Shown here piece by piece: positions 7,830 to 16,125 of a stretch of 64,000 bases of DNA. How positions within the stretch are numbered: the stretch's first letter is position 1; every line of letters starts with the position of its first letter. The translations under genes and the position numbers were made by a program. Under the pieces are notes generated by a model that had not been told where the DNA came from, did not search any database, and was given only the letters and a program-made list of their open reading frames with translations. The stretch lies in NCBI RefSeq assembly GCF_902364365.1, contig NZ_CABJDN010000003.1, positions 434,001 through 498,000 of the forward strand, written 5' to 3'. This DNA is from Bacteroides intestinalis. Its GTDB lineage: Bacteria; Bacteroidota; Bacteroidia; Bacteroidales; Bacteroidaceae.

Positions 7830-9572
7830 TCACTTTCCTAGCATTTTCTTGATAACTTCTTTTCCTCTTTCGCCCACTATTCTTTTCACCGTATTCTTCA
7901 ACACTCCTGTGGCCGATACATTCAGGTTATTTATTATTCTTATAGCCTCACTCTCATCCTCATTATCAGTGAACACCTCAAACAACATCGGATGTTCCGT
8001 CACATCAGGGGTAAGGAAACGCTCAAGATTCTTCAAATACTCTTCCTTGCTATCAGCCGATAAATATTCATATCCCAAATCCTCGGCATAATGCTTTACC
8101 AAACAGTGAGACTTATTACCATAGTGCCCCCCTGCCGCTATAAATCTGTCTGCTTCTTCTCCAAAAGCCGAGCCAGAATGTATGTAATTACGAAATTCTG
8201 TGCCTTTACCATTATTCACCAATAGTATACGAATATTTCGACCTACATGCCGGTTACCAACCACATTCATGTCATAGAAGAAAGCAAGATCACCTGCTAC
8301 ACAGAAATACAACTTATCGAGATGCGCCAATGAAGCCCCTATGAACGAAGATATATAACCGTCAATGCCGAATCCTCCTGTATTGGCATAGCCATACACC
8401 GTATCAGGAATATCAAAATAATTCCATGTACGCAATGTATTAAGAATGCCGAGAAAAAGTACACTGTTTTCCGGAATCCGACACGCTGTCTGCTGAGCAA
8501 TCCAAACATTAGAAAAAGGAAGTGTATCAGGAACTTTTGCCCATGTAGCCTTCAACTCATTCATGCAAGTATCTAGATATGTGTGATGTAAAGTGGACGG
8601 ATTATTGACATAATGTTCGAAAAATGTCTGTTCTTTCATTTCGAACACACAGGTCAGTTTATGATAAGTATCCCGTAACTCTCCATCCGGATTGACACGC
8701 CAAACAACCTTGGGACGCATAGCGATATATCCTCCGGAGATTTCACCTATATGTACCAACAAATCAATATCAATCAAACTGCAATAAGCTTTTTCCTGAG
8801 AAGAAAGAATAGAAATAGGTACACGATATTTGCCCTTATATCCACTTGTATGATCACAGAACACCACCGCATCGTATGTTCCGCAAAATGCATCAAGTGC
8901 AACTGTTTCAGCCTCTGTAAACTTTTGGTGAGAACCAATGAAAACGGCAATCCGACCTTCGAACAATTCAGGGTATTCATCATTTGCACAGATGCGCTTA
9001 ATCATGTGTGCCTTTGGTAATTCTCTCACCGAATAATCACAGCTATAAGTTGTTTCCAAATTTAAATGAACAGGTCCTCCTCCACGGTGGTGAAGTTCCA
9101 GTAAAGCACGATTTATTTTCACCGTATTACTCCATTCATCCCTATCGTTACAAGTAGCAGGAATATATTCACTTAGTAATGCTACATCATTTTGCATTTG
9201 GCGGCGATCAATAACTTGGGCGATGTGATGACCTATCCGGGTGATATCTTGCGTACTGGTCACAGCTAACACAGGCAATTTGCGGTAATAAGCCTCTGTG
9301 AGTCCCGGCAAATAGTTACGAGAAGCTGTTGCACCCGTACAACTTAACACAACTGGTTCGCCCGATTCTGCTGCCAAGCCGCAGGCAATATATGCAGCAC
9401 TACGTTCATCTACGGATGAATAAAGTTCAAAATAACTATCCTGCTGAAGACTTGCAACAAACGTTATGTTTGTTGCTCCCGGAGAAAGCACACATTTTTT
9501 TATACCGTGCTGTTTCAGCAAAGAAATAAGTATTTGTATGCTGCGTTCATTGCTATAATATTTTCCGTCCAT
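7830..9572 (-). CDS. MenD-like thiamine diphosphate-dependent enzyme
   Basis: 580 residues with the three-part ThDP fold. The N-terminal Pyr domain has SPGATNIT (about 30-37) and the catalytic Glu in SSVDERSA (E56). The C-terminal PP domain has the GDLAFFYDMN block (427) and NNGKG (453), the GDG-N type ThDP/Mg site in its MenD-like variant. It should decarboxylate a 2-oxoacid and either release an aldehyde or add it to a second substrate. The usual MenD sequence SPGSR is SPGAT here, and no other menaquinone gene is nearby, so a house MenD is unlikely. Together with the adjacent SDR it could make an unusual building block. The substrate cannot be read from sequence. Confidence 0.75.
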   Translation of the reverse strand: MDGKYYSNERSIQILISLLKQHGIKKCVLSPGATNITFVASLQQDSYFELYSSVDERSAAYIACGLAAESGEPVVLSCTGATASRNYLPGLTEAYYRKLPVLAVTSTQDITRIGHHIAQVIDRRQMQNDVALLSEYIPATCNDRDEWSNTVKINRALLELHHRGGGPVHLNLETTYSCDYSVRELPKAHMIKRICANDEYPELFEGRIAVFIGSHQKFTEAETVALDAFCGTYDAVVFCDHTSGYKGKYRVPISILSSQEKAYCSLIDIDLLVHIGEISGGYIAMRPKVVWRVNPDGELRDTYHKLTCVFEMKEQTFFEHYVNNPSTLHHTYLDTCMNELKATWAKVPDTLPFSNVWIAQQTACRIPENSVLFLGILNTLRTWNYFDIPDTVYGYANTGGFGIDGYISSFIGASLAHLDKLYFCVAGDLAFFYDMNVVGNRHVGRNIRILLVNNGKGTEFRNYIHSGSAFGEEADRFIAAGGHYGNKSHCLVKHYAEDLGYEYLSADSKEEYLKNLERFLTPDVTEHPMLFEVFTDNEDESEAIRIINNLNVSATGVLKNTVKRIVGERGKEVIKKMLGK

Positions 9573-9587
9573 ATACTACATTGGATT

Positions 9588-10445
9588 TTAAAATGAATAA
9601 TCTACGTCATCGAACGTCACGACTCCTGCTCCACCAGTCATATAAACGATGTCACCAACAATAGTACGTCCCATATCGCTCACCAACACGACTGCCATAT
9701 TGGCTATTTCGCACGGCATAACGAAACGTCCGGAAGGAATTCGGGAACGAGCGATATTATCCGTATCATCGCCCAGCAGCATCGGCGTAGCAGTCGGCCC
9801 CGGAGCTATACCATTGACCACTATCCCGTATGGAGCGAGGGACTTCGCTAAACCAAGAGTCAATCCTCGTACTCCCCACTTGCTTAAGGCGTAAGCCGAA
9901 GTAGCTGGTCGCAAACTTGATGATGATGCTATGTTCAATATATTGCCACGTATGTTGTTGTCCTTCATGTAGCGTGCCACTTCTCGACTGAGGTAGAAAA
10001 CACCTTTAAGATTGGTATCGAGTACAATGTCATAGCACTGTTCCTCTGAGTCGGCACCGAGTATTCCGGCATTATTCACGAGTATATCGATTTTACCCAA
10101 TGCCTGCGTTATTCGTCGCAAATTCTCATGCAACTGTGTAACCTTGGAATTGTCCATCTCAAAGCCTAAGATTCGACACTCGTCCACACCACATACCTGC
10201 CGTAACTTCGTAACGGCTTCAGTGGCACTCATAGCACGACGGCTCGTTATGGCCACTGAAGCACCAGCCTTCAGGAAAGCTTCAGCAATGGCAAAACCAA
10301 TGCCGCTTGTCCCCCCTGTCACCAATGCAAAGCGTCCTCTCAACAATTCGTTCGGAGCTAATTCCGTAATATTAGCCACAGTCATTGGAGCAAATAAGTT
10401 CATCATTCGCCTAATGTTTCTCTTCAGAAAAGTCTTCACTGCCAT
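9588..10445 (-). CDS. short-chain dehydrogenase/reductase
   Basis: 285 residues. The nucleotide-binding motif TGGTSGIG is at 43-50, NNAG at about 124-127, catalytic Ser in NIASSSS, and YxxxK as YALSK (Y185, K189). This is a classical SDR preceded by a 36-residue basic and hydrophobic N-terminal extension that may associate with the membrane. It should reduce or oxidise a carbonyl/alcohol with NAD(P)H. It lies 15 bp upstream of the ThDP gene, so its substrate may be the keto product of that enzyme, or the reverse. Confidence 0.85.
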   Translation of the reverse strand: MAVKTFLKRNIRRMMNLFAPMTVANITELAPNELLRGRFALVTGGTSGIGFAIAEAFLKAGASVAITSRRAMSATEAVTKLRQVCGVDECRILGFEMDNSKVTQLHENLRRITQALGKIDILVNNAGILGADSEEQCYDIVLDTNLKGVFYLSREVARYMKDNNIRGNILNIASSSSLRPATSAYALSKWGVRGLTLGLAKSLAPYGIVVNGIAPGPTATPMLLGDDTDNIARSRIPSGRFVMPCEIANMAVVLVSDMGRTIVGDIVYMTGGAGVVTFDDVDYSF

Positions 10446-10510
10446 ATTTATTGTCTATGGATATAGAATATTTATTGTACAACTGTACCCCCAAAACTCA
10501 TTGAACAGTT

Positions 10511-11857
10511 TCACATGTACCCTTTCCCTGTAATTTTCAGGAACACAATCTTCACATAATGCGGATATCTGTGAAGTTTGAGAATTCTCGGCACATTGCT
10601 AACGAACCGAGCCCTCTTGGAATATCTCTTATACCCTACCTTCTTGAGCCAGTGCAGTAACTTATCACAGCACGGATAAATTGTAGAATCATCGATTGAA
10701 TCCACAATGTCCCAAAGCCAACACAAATTCCGATCATGATAGCGATAGGAACGTACAAGGCGCGAAAAGTTCTTTTCATTGAAGTTTGCAAACCCCCAAT
10801 CCACAGGGTTTTCGCCCGCACACAGTATATTAAGCTGCGTCCTCACGCACTTGGTACATACACAGCACTGCTCAGTACTGTCAGCGAAGCAGGTCCATAG
10901 CCTTGTCTTTTCACCACGTGCAATGCACCACTCCAAGATATTCTTCACCTTTCGGGAACGACGCGTATAAAGCCCATCCTGCTCCCCGAAAAAGACACCA
11001 GCGAACCTAATGGAATCCGACAATTCCGGATTCGCGCCATCCAAATTACTAGCGAGATTATCCTCCAACTGCTCAAATGCAGAACCCAATATCAGGTTAC
11101 TTATGCCCATGGCATAAGCGAAAGGTGCAGCAGAAAGAATATTATTCAAGTATTTTATGCCAAACCATCCATCAAAAAGAAATGCCTCGCTGTTAAGAAT
11201 AAAGGAATTCTTCAAGTCGTACTGTATCCTCGCATCATCGAAAATATTCACAAGAAAATTGTTTGTGATCAAAAGCCAATCACTTTCTGAAATGGCGGAG
11301 AACTCACGTATAAGCTGTGACTTGGCATTAAGAAAATCCCACCCTGAGTTTTCTTTTTTAGTCTTTTCCACGCTCTCTATACTTGGCACACTCACAAGAA
11401 CACTTCTCTTTCCAAGATTGTCTATCCCCGCATGTAGTGCATCAACACCTCCCGAAAAAAAGACAATATTGTCGAAACGGCTTTCGGGCATTTTATTCTC
11501 TACGACGGTTTTAGCCGTCACTTTGCCACGCCATTCCTCTTTGAAAGGACCATAAATTTTAGAATAAGCGGCATAAATTGTAGAGAGGTCATCGTAAAGC
11601 GTCTTGTCTATTGAAGGTACGACAAGTTTCACACCATAAAACCATGTCACAGGTATCAGGTAAAGTGTAACGGGCAGTGCCAGTATTGATTCAGGAAGAC
11701 CTTCCGGAGAGAAACCGAAGCTTTCCGCATTATAATATTTCACCCACGCCTCAACCTTCTCATTTTTAAGGAGATGTAATCCCGTATGGTCGTGTATCTC
11801 GTACTTGATAGTGTCATCCACTGCGACAATTTTCGTAATTTCAATTGTTTTAGTCAT
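10511..11857 (-). CDS. QueC-like PP-loop ATPase with N-terminal extension
   Basis: 448 residues, about twice the length of QueC. The PP-loop is FFSGGVDA (SGGVDA at 135-140), the ATP-pyrophosphatase motif of QueC and related ligases. Cysteines 323, 331, 334 and 337 (TCFADSTEQCCVCTKC) show the C-x7-C-x2-C-x2-C zinc spacing of QueC. Such enzymes adenylate a carboxylate or carbonyl oxygen and replace it with nitrogen. Because it sits among surface-product genes and no queuosine gene is near, I infer amidation or a similar nitrogen transfer on the exported molecule. The first 130 residues match nothing I know. Confidence 0.6.
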   Translation of the reverse strand: MTKTIEITKIVAVDDTIKYEIHDHTGLHLLKNEKVEAWVKYYNAESFGFSPEGLPESILALPVTLYLIPVTWFYGVKLVVPSIDKTLYDDLSTIYAAYSKIYGPFKEEWRGKVTAKTVVENKMPESRFDNIVFFSGGVDALHAGIDNLGKRSVLVSVPSIESVEKTKKENSGWDFLNAKSQLIREFSAISESDWLLITNNFLVNIFDDARIQYDLKNSFILNSEAFLFDGWFGIKYLNNILSAAPFAYAMGISNLILGSAFEQLEDNLASNLDGANPELSDSIRFAGVFFGEQDGLYTRRSRKVKNILEWCIARGEKTRLWTCFADSTEQCCVCTKCVRTQLNILCAGENPVDWGFANFNEKNFSRLVRSYRYHDRNLCWLWDIVDSIDDSTIYPCCDKLLHWLKKVGYKRYSKRARFVSNVPRILKLHRYPHYVKIVFLKITGKGYM

Positions 11858-11904
11858 AATCTGTTTCTCCTAATATATTTTATTTTTTATCGTAAATGAC
11901 GATA

Positions 11905-13440
11905 TCAAATCTTACTACAAACTTTTTCCTTCAGGAGTTTTTTCACATAAAGCCGCTCCCTCTTCGCCATACCGATCACGAATACAGCCACGCAAGTAAA
12001 AGTCGCTATCGCCAGAGTTCTCACGACAAAAATACCTATAAACGGAGTATCCTTCCCGGGCAAGACATAAACGAAAAGTGCAGAAACAAGGAATACTAAC
12101 AATGACGGCAATAAGCACTCCCTAAAAAAGCGGGCGATGGGAAAGGAATATTTCGAACGCGAGTGCAAAAGCAGCGCCACAAGTACGAAAAACTTAAATA
12201 TAATATTGAGTACGAAAACTGATTCGACAGCCATACCAATCTTCAGGCACACATACGAAGCGATGAAATTTCCCAAATAGATAAAGGTCAGCACTATTTC
12301 GAAAGACTTTATTTTCCCCTGTGCCAAAACGCCCGTAGTAAGTGGACTTACGAAACATTCAATGAGCGAGTACAAAAGAATAAGCACGATGAAGTTCGTC
12401 GTGTGAGCAGGGACATCAACGAGCCATACCCCAAGTACATAATCAATGCCGGCACAAAGTGGAAGAAGGATTATCAACAGGATGAAAAAACCGAACTTCT
12501 CACTTCGGATTATAAGAGAGTGCATAGAATTCAAATCTCCGGCAGCGCAGTTCTTGGTGATTTGTGGGTTAGATGCAATCATGAAATTGGAAACGAAACT
12601 ATACACGGCGGCATTTACTTGCATCGCAATTCCCTGCGCAGCATTCACCATCGGACCACCGAACAGATTCAAGAGCACGCTACTTCCTTGTTCCTTCAAA
12701 ACGACAACACCATTGCCTAGAAATGCCCAACCGGAAAATGCAAACATTTTGGAAAGCAGTTTCTTATCGAATCCTCGGACAAAACGGCACTCTTCAAAAT
12801 TGCGTTTGCAATAAATAGTATAAACGCTACGAACAATCAAAGAAACCACTACCATACAAAAAGCATAAAGCATTAATTTGTCTGATGATGTAACCATGAG
12901 CAAATAAGCCACTAACAACTTTAAAACGATCTCCAGAATACTGATATAGGCAAATGCCTTCATCTGCTCACGGGCAATAATCAATGCATTGTAAGGGACA
13001 CTGAGTAAATTGATAAAGAAACTCAACGTGGAGAATAATAGCACGTAGAGTGCAACGTCCAAGCGCTCGGAAGGTATCACCATCTTATTCTCAACAAACC
13101 ATACTCCAAACGTGGCTATCAACAAAGAAATAATTAGCCCTATAACAACCTGTATGACAAGCGAAGAGGAGAAAATCCGTTGCAAACGGAAAGTAGTGAC
13201 ATCCGGCTGCCCCATCTCATAAGTTATAAAACGACTGATGGCTACAGATAAGGCACCGGATAAGATACTAAACATGGCCACGAATCCACCTACCACATTG
13301 TAAATACCATAATCCTCTTCGCCCAATGCAGCAAGTATTACACGAACCGTATACAAACCTACCGCCATTACCAACAATTGCCGGATGTAAAGGAAAAAGG
13401 TATTCTTTGCTATACGCTTGTCGTTATCGGATACGGACAT
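11905..13440 (-). CDS. Wzx-type oligosaccharide/lipid-linked flippase
   Basis: 511 residues with about 12-14 membrane segments. The N-terminal block (TFFLYIRQLLVMAVGLYTVRVI and GIYNVVGGFVAMFSIL) is typical of MATE-like polysaccharide flippases in Bacteroides capsule loci. It should move a lipid-linked product across the inner membrane. It is the only transport gene in the locus; no Wzy polymerase or Wza/Wzc export gene is present. It is first after the decayed MNT/HEPN pair and is separated from the PP-loop gene by only 47 bp. Confidence 0.85.
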   Translation of the reverse strand: MSVSDNDKRIAKNTFFLYIRQLLVMAVGLYTVRVILAALGEEDYGIYNVVGGFVAMFSILSGALSVAISRFITYEMGQPDVTTFRLQRIFSSSLVIQVVIGLIISLLIATFGVWFVENKMVIPSERLDVALYVLLFSTLSFFINLLSVPYNALIIAREQMKAFAYISILEIVLKLLVAYLLMVTSSDKLMLYAFCMVVVSLIVRSVYTIYCKRNFEECRFVRGFDKKLLSKMFAFSGWAFLGNGVVVLKEQGSSVLLNLFGGPMVNAAQGIAMQVNAAVYSFVSNFMIASNPQITKNCAAGDLNSMHSLIIRSEKFGFFILLIILLPLCAGIDYVLGVWLVDVPAHTTNFIVLILLYSLIECFVSPLTTGVLAQGKIKSFEIVLTFIYLGNFIASYVCLKIGMAVESVFVLNIIFKFFVLVALLLHSRSKYSFPIARFFRECLLPSLLVFLVSALFVYVLPGKDTPFIGIFVVRTLAIATFTCVAVFVIGMAKRERLYVKKLLKEKVCSKI

Positions 13441-13751
13441 TCAGCATTAATTTTTAATGATTAGCTAGCGCTCTATTTTGGCGTCATCCAACATAGCGCC
13501 TTGCTTATATATACTTTTTGCCATTATAACAGACCTATCCTTATCTATTTCCAAATACCAAAACTTTCAATATCATTTTGAAAATAATCGCATCATGCCC
13601 TCCCACGTCAACACAGGCACTACAGCGTTTTATCTGTAACATCAATCATATGAATGGGAATATAAAATTCTGACCAACTCACTCTTCAGGTAAGCCGGCA
13701 CACATATCAACTGCGATAAAATGATGCAGTACCAAAAATAAAAAAAGATTA
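13441..13751. other. 311-bp gap upstream of the flippase
   Basis: No supported gene. On the minus strand an open stretch without a good start ends at 13465 and could encode about 32 residues (with SIYKQGAMLDDAKIER near its end); I do not recognise it. It may be the tail of a lost locus gene. No hairpin or tRNA was seen. Confidence 0.35.
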
Positions 13752-13921
13752 TTAGAACTGAGTTATCAATCTGTCAAGCGTGACCAACAATTTACGTATC
13801 GGCTCTAACAAAGGAAATACATCTTCACGTGCAAAATCAAAGAAATCATTATAGTCACCTGTTATGCTTTTTCTTTTCTATAGGCAACAACCGCTTGCAT
13901 GTCTTCCGAACCAAAACTCAT
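13752..13921 (-). pseudogene. HEPN-domain protein, internally deleted remnant
   Basis: The start is intact and overlaps the stop of the MNT remnant as ATGA. It gives MSFGSEDMQAVVAYRKEKA and then a stop at 13862. In another frame, 13859-13752 encodes the usual C-terminus of these HEPN proteins (GDYNDFFDFAREDVFPLLEP, then a helix and stop). About 80 central residues of an expected 120-130, including the catalytic R-x4-6-H region, are gone. The gene is dead by deletion. Confidence 0.75.
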
Positions 13922-14241
13922 AACAATTGTATCCCTTCTTCTTTTACATTATGAAAAAATGGTGTAAAATGATACTTCAACCAGTCTTGCATGGTATATA
14001 GTATCGGACTTATACATTCATTTAATACCATCCCAGCTCAACTAATGGATAAGAAACATTATCGTAATCTTTAGTCTCAATCTTCGGCTTATCCCAAAGA
14101 ATAAGTATATCCCAATCCGAATCAACACATGCATCGCCTCGCGCCTGTGAACCATACAAAAAAGCATGTCCACCTGAAGGAAGAACGTTCTGCAACGTAT
14201 TATTTTATAGAGTGTAAGATGTCAGTCTTTACCGGATTCAT
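13918..14241 (-). pseudogene. minimal nucleotidyltransferase (MNT), frameshifted remnant
   Basis: Three frames must be joined: MNPVKTDILHSIK from 14241; then LPSGGHAFLYGSQARGDA and DSDWDILILWDKPK, ending in a stop at 14022; then VLNECISPILYTMQDW to the stop at 13918. The nucleotidyltransferase motif GSQARGDxxxDSDWD is intact, but at least two frameshifts break the gene. MNT/HEPN pairs form type VII toxin-antitoxin systems, and in Bacteroides a similar pair often sits between upxZ and the capsule genes. Confidence 0.8.
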
Positions 14242-14298
14242 AACAATTAAATACTCATTTTACACAAAGATAGACTTTTATCCCCAGAGAATATTTCT

Positions 14299-14778
14299 TT
14301 ACAACAAATCAACTTCCTCAAAAGGATAAGGATTCTCCTCAATATATTGCAATTCCTCAATAATCTCAACTTGCTCCAATGTCAATCGGGAAGTCTCCCA
14401 ACTTGAAATTATAGCATGCGCTTCCTCAGCCAATTTTTCTTCATATACTTCACCATAACAATAAGTCAGCAGACGAACTTTCAGAAGCGAAGGCTTTAGT
14501 GTGGGAAGCACTGCAAAACTACGGTCCAGAACCTTCTGAATATATTCCTGTTTATGGCCATTATCGTACATAGTGGCATTGAAAGCCACTAAAAGCCCCA
14601 GACAAAGTTCGGCTTCAGCTTCAGGAGTAGAACCATGCTTTCCATACGAGTTCAGGGCCGATTCATAAACATCACGATTCAGACGGGTGAAATCATCGAC
14701 ATAAATCGGACGGTCATCCTGCCCCAGAGTGAGAAGACTGTGAGCCAGGGAAAATAAGGATGAAACTTGATCACTCAT
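14299..14778 (-). CDS. upxZ: UpxZ family transcription antitermination antagonist
   Basis: 159 residues, soluble and helical. The blocks LCLGLLVAFNATMYDNGHK, LKPSLLKVRLLTYCYGEVYEE and EENPYPFEEV match the UpxZ family. In B. fragilis, each UpxZ blocks the UpxY proteins of other capsule loci, so that only one or a few are expressed at a time. It lies 43 bp downstream of upxY, behind an AT-rich leader like that of the primase gene. Its presence shows that this locus takes part in the capsule expression hierarchy even though its enzymes are atypical. Confidence 0.88.
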   Translation of the reverse strand: MSDQVSSLFSLAHSLLTLGQDDRPIYVDDFTRLNRDVYESALNSYGKHGSTPEAEAELCLGLLVAFNATMYDNGHKQEYIQKVLDRSFAVLPTLKPSLLKVRLLTYCYGEVYEEKLAEEAHAIISSWETSRLTLEQVEIIEELQYIEENPYPFEEVDLL

Positions 14779-14821
14779 ATATTTAATTAAGATTTATAAT
14801 TTATGATTTATAACACTGAAG

Positions 14822-15370
14822 TTAGTCAGTTATGGGCTCTACCAGCGAAGAGTGGATAAAGGTTGTGGCAACAGCCATGACCCCTTCAATATTCACAACT
14901 ACACGACGATCACGACGAATACGAACGAACTCCCCCACAGCTCCTTCGAAAACACCGCCTATAACGCGTACTTTCTGACCTTTTATCAGTTGAAGTTCGG
15001 CCGGTTCCACATAAACAATCGACTCCTCATAGGTACCGGCAACAAGAATAAAACTACGCATCTGGCTGTCGGGAATAACAATAGGAAGATGTTGCTCACG
15101 ATCCATAATATAGCGCATGGGGATATTCATACCGGCTTTATCTTTTAAAGCATCAATACGTTTACGGGTAGAGCGGATGAAAACAAGATTGTGCACAGCA
15201 GGAACAAGCCTACGAATGCGACGCCCCTTTTTCACGATATAATCGCGACGCATGGGTATGAAATTCTCAATCTTTTCCTCGTCGAGAAAAGCTTTCAAAG
15301 CTAACTCACGGCTATAAGTGACTCGCACTGCAAACCAGTGAAGATGTGGAGAGTGTGAAGTAATGTTCAC
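14822..15370 (-). CDS. upxY: UpxY family transcription antiterminator (NusG-like)
   Basis: 182 residues. The NusG N-terminal domain is seen in HWFAVRVTYSRELALKAFL through FIPMRRDYI and NLVFIRS. The C-terminal KOW domain is KGQKVRVIGGVFEGAVGEFV followed by RDRRVVV. UpxY proteins load onto RNA polymerase in the leader of their own operon and prevent early termination. The leader (about 15371-15575) is about 200 nt, as expected for such recruitment. The promoter lies on the invertible segment just upstream. Confidence 0.92.
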   Translation of the reverse strand: MNITSHSPHLHWFAVRVTYSRELALKAFLDEEKIENFIPMRRDYIVKKGRRIRRLVPAVHNLVFIRSTRKRIDALKDKAGMNIPMRYIMDREQHLPIVIPDSQMRSFILVAGTYEESIVYVEPAELQLIKGQKVRVIGGVFEGAVGEFVRIRRDRRVVVNIEGVMAVATTFIHSSLVEPITD

Positions 15371-15564
15371 GTCAGAATATTCTTTGGGGACACCGGAGTA
15401 GTGAAATACTTACCGATTAATTTATGTAATGCAGTTATTTTTAAGAAGTTATATTGCATTCATATTATTTCAAAGCGTTCCGCCATCACGGTCAAAAAGC
15501 AGTGAAACAGTTATGTGAAAAAGCTATTAACGAAGAGATTAAGGGAACTAAAATGTCTTTTAAT

Positions 15565-15771
15565 CGTTCGTTTAATGTGCACAAAGATAAAGGGTATTTT
15601 TGAGATGAACAAGATGTTTAATAAAAATATTTATTTAAGAATATATTCTTGTGCATATTGCATTGATAATCAAAGAAATATCTTCGATAATAAATATATT
15701 TAATATCTTCTCCTTTTTATAGTTTCTGGTATCTGTTTTTTGCGTTCAAAATAGTGCACATTAAACGAACG
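15565..15771. repeat. invertible promoter segment with 18-bp inverted repeats
   Basis: Arm 15565-15582 (CGTTCGTTTAATGTGCAC) and arm 15754-15771 are perfect reverse complements flanking 171 bp. The ACGTTCG-type core and the placement upstream of upxY match the recombination sites of phase-variable Bacteroides capsule promoters. The enclosed DNA is very AT-rich and has one promoter at the left end. No invertase gene is in the window; in B. fragilis the serine recombinase Mpi acts on all such sites from elsewhere. Confidence 0.85.
15582..15612 (-). promoter_or_regulatory. upx locus promoter, ON orientation
   Basis: On the minus strand, -33 TTG (15610-15612), exactly 20 nt, then -7 TATCTTTG (15589-15582). 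The -7 box ends on the inner edge of the left repeat, so inversion would carry the whole promoter away. Transcription should start near 15575 and run into upxY. Confidence 0.8.
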
Positions 15772-15959
15772 TTTTTTATTCACCCTCCATTTCAAGTCAA
15801 AAACTACTACTAATCAACCACTTACAACATATAAAACAGTTCATTCCATTCAGTCAATATCATTCTTAAATAAGAATTGGCAAATATTCAAATATAACTT
15901 TCATGAAAAGCCTGACATTCTTGCCTTATTCCCTTGTCAACTGAAACCTTGTCAACTGC

Positions 15960-15985
15960 GAAAGTTAAGTTTGCGAAACTTGAGT
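15960..15985. repeat. left 26-bp direct repeat flanking the hip operon
   Basis: 24 of 26 bases match 17733-17758; the shared core is TTGCGAAACTTGAGT. A further 12-bp direct repeat (CCTTGTCAACTG twice, three bases apart) lies just upstream, near 15932-15958. Confidence 0.6.
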
Positions 15986-15988
15986 AAA

Positions 15989-16125
15989 TCACAATACGCT
16001 GTGATTTTTGAATATATAAAAGCTATAGTATAACTAATCCTCCTTAAAATCACAGTTAATTGTGATTTTAGTTGTATATTTCAGTTTTATTCTTTATTTT
16101 TGCTCAAAATCACACTGTATCGTGA
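15989..16125 (+). promoter_or_regulatory. three HipB-type operators and the hip promoter
   Basis: The palindrome TCACA-N6-TGTGA occurs at 15989-16004 and 16050-16065, and as TCACA-N6-CGTGA at 16110-16125. Start-to-start spacing is 61 and 60 bp. The promoter is TTG (16072-16074), 20 nt, TATTTTTG (16095-16102). The middle operator sits just upstream of the -33 box and the last covers the expected start of transcription and the GTG codon. Autorepression by HipB, perhaps with looping, is inferred. Confidence 0.75.

Noticed and set aside
7830..9572. House-keeping menD
   Set aside because: No other men gene is adjacent, the SPGSR motif is altered, and the gene is embedded in the upx transcription unit.
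14129..14329. Plus-strand frame of 66 residues
   Set aside because: It is antisense to the MNT remnant and the end of upxZ, with no independent support.
5315..15370. Glycosyltransferase or Wzy genes hidden in the locus
   Set aside because: Every intact frame of the locus is accounted for by another family, and the gaps are too short to hold one.
15515..15703. Plus-strand frame of 62 residues across the invertible segment
   Set aside because: It starts in the upx leader, crosses the repeat and promoter, and has AT-driven composition with no motif.
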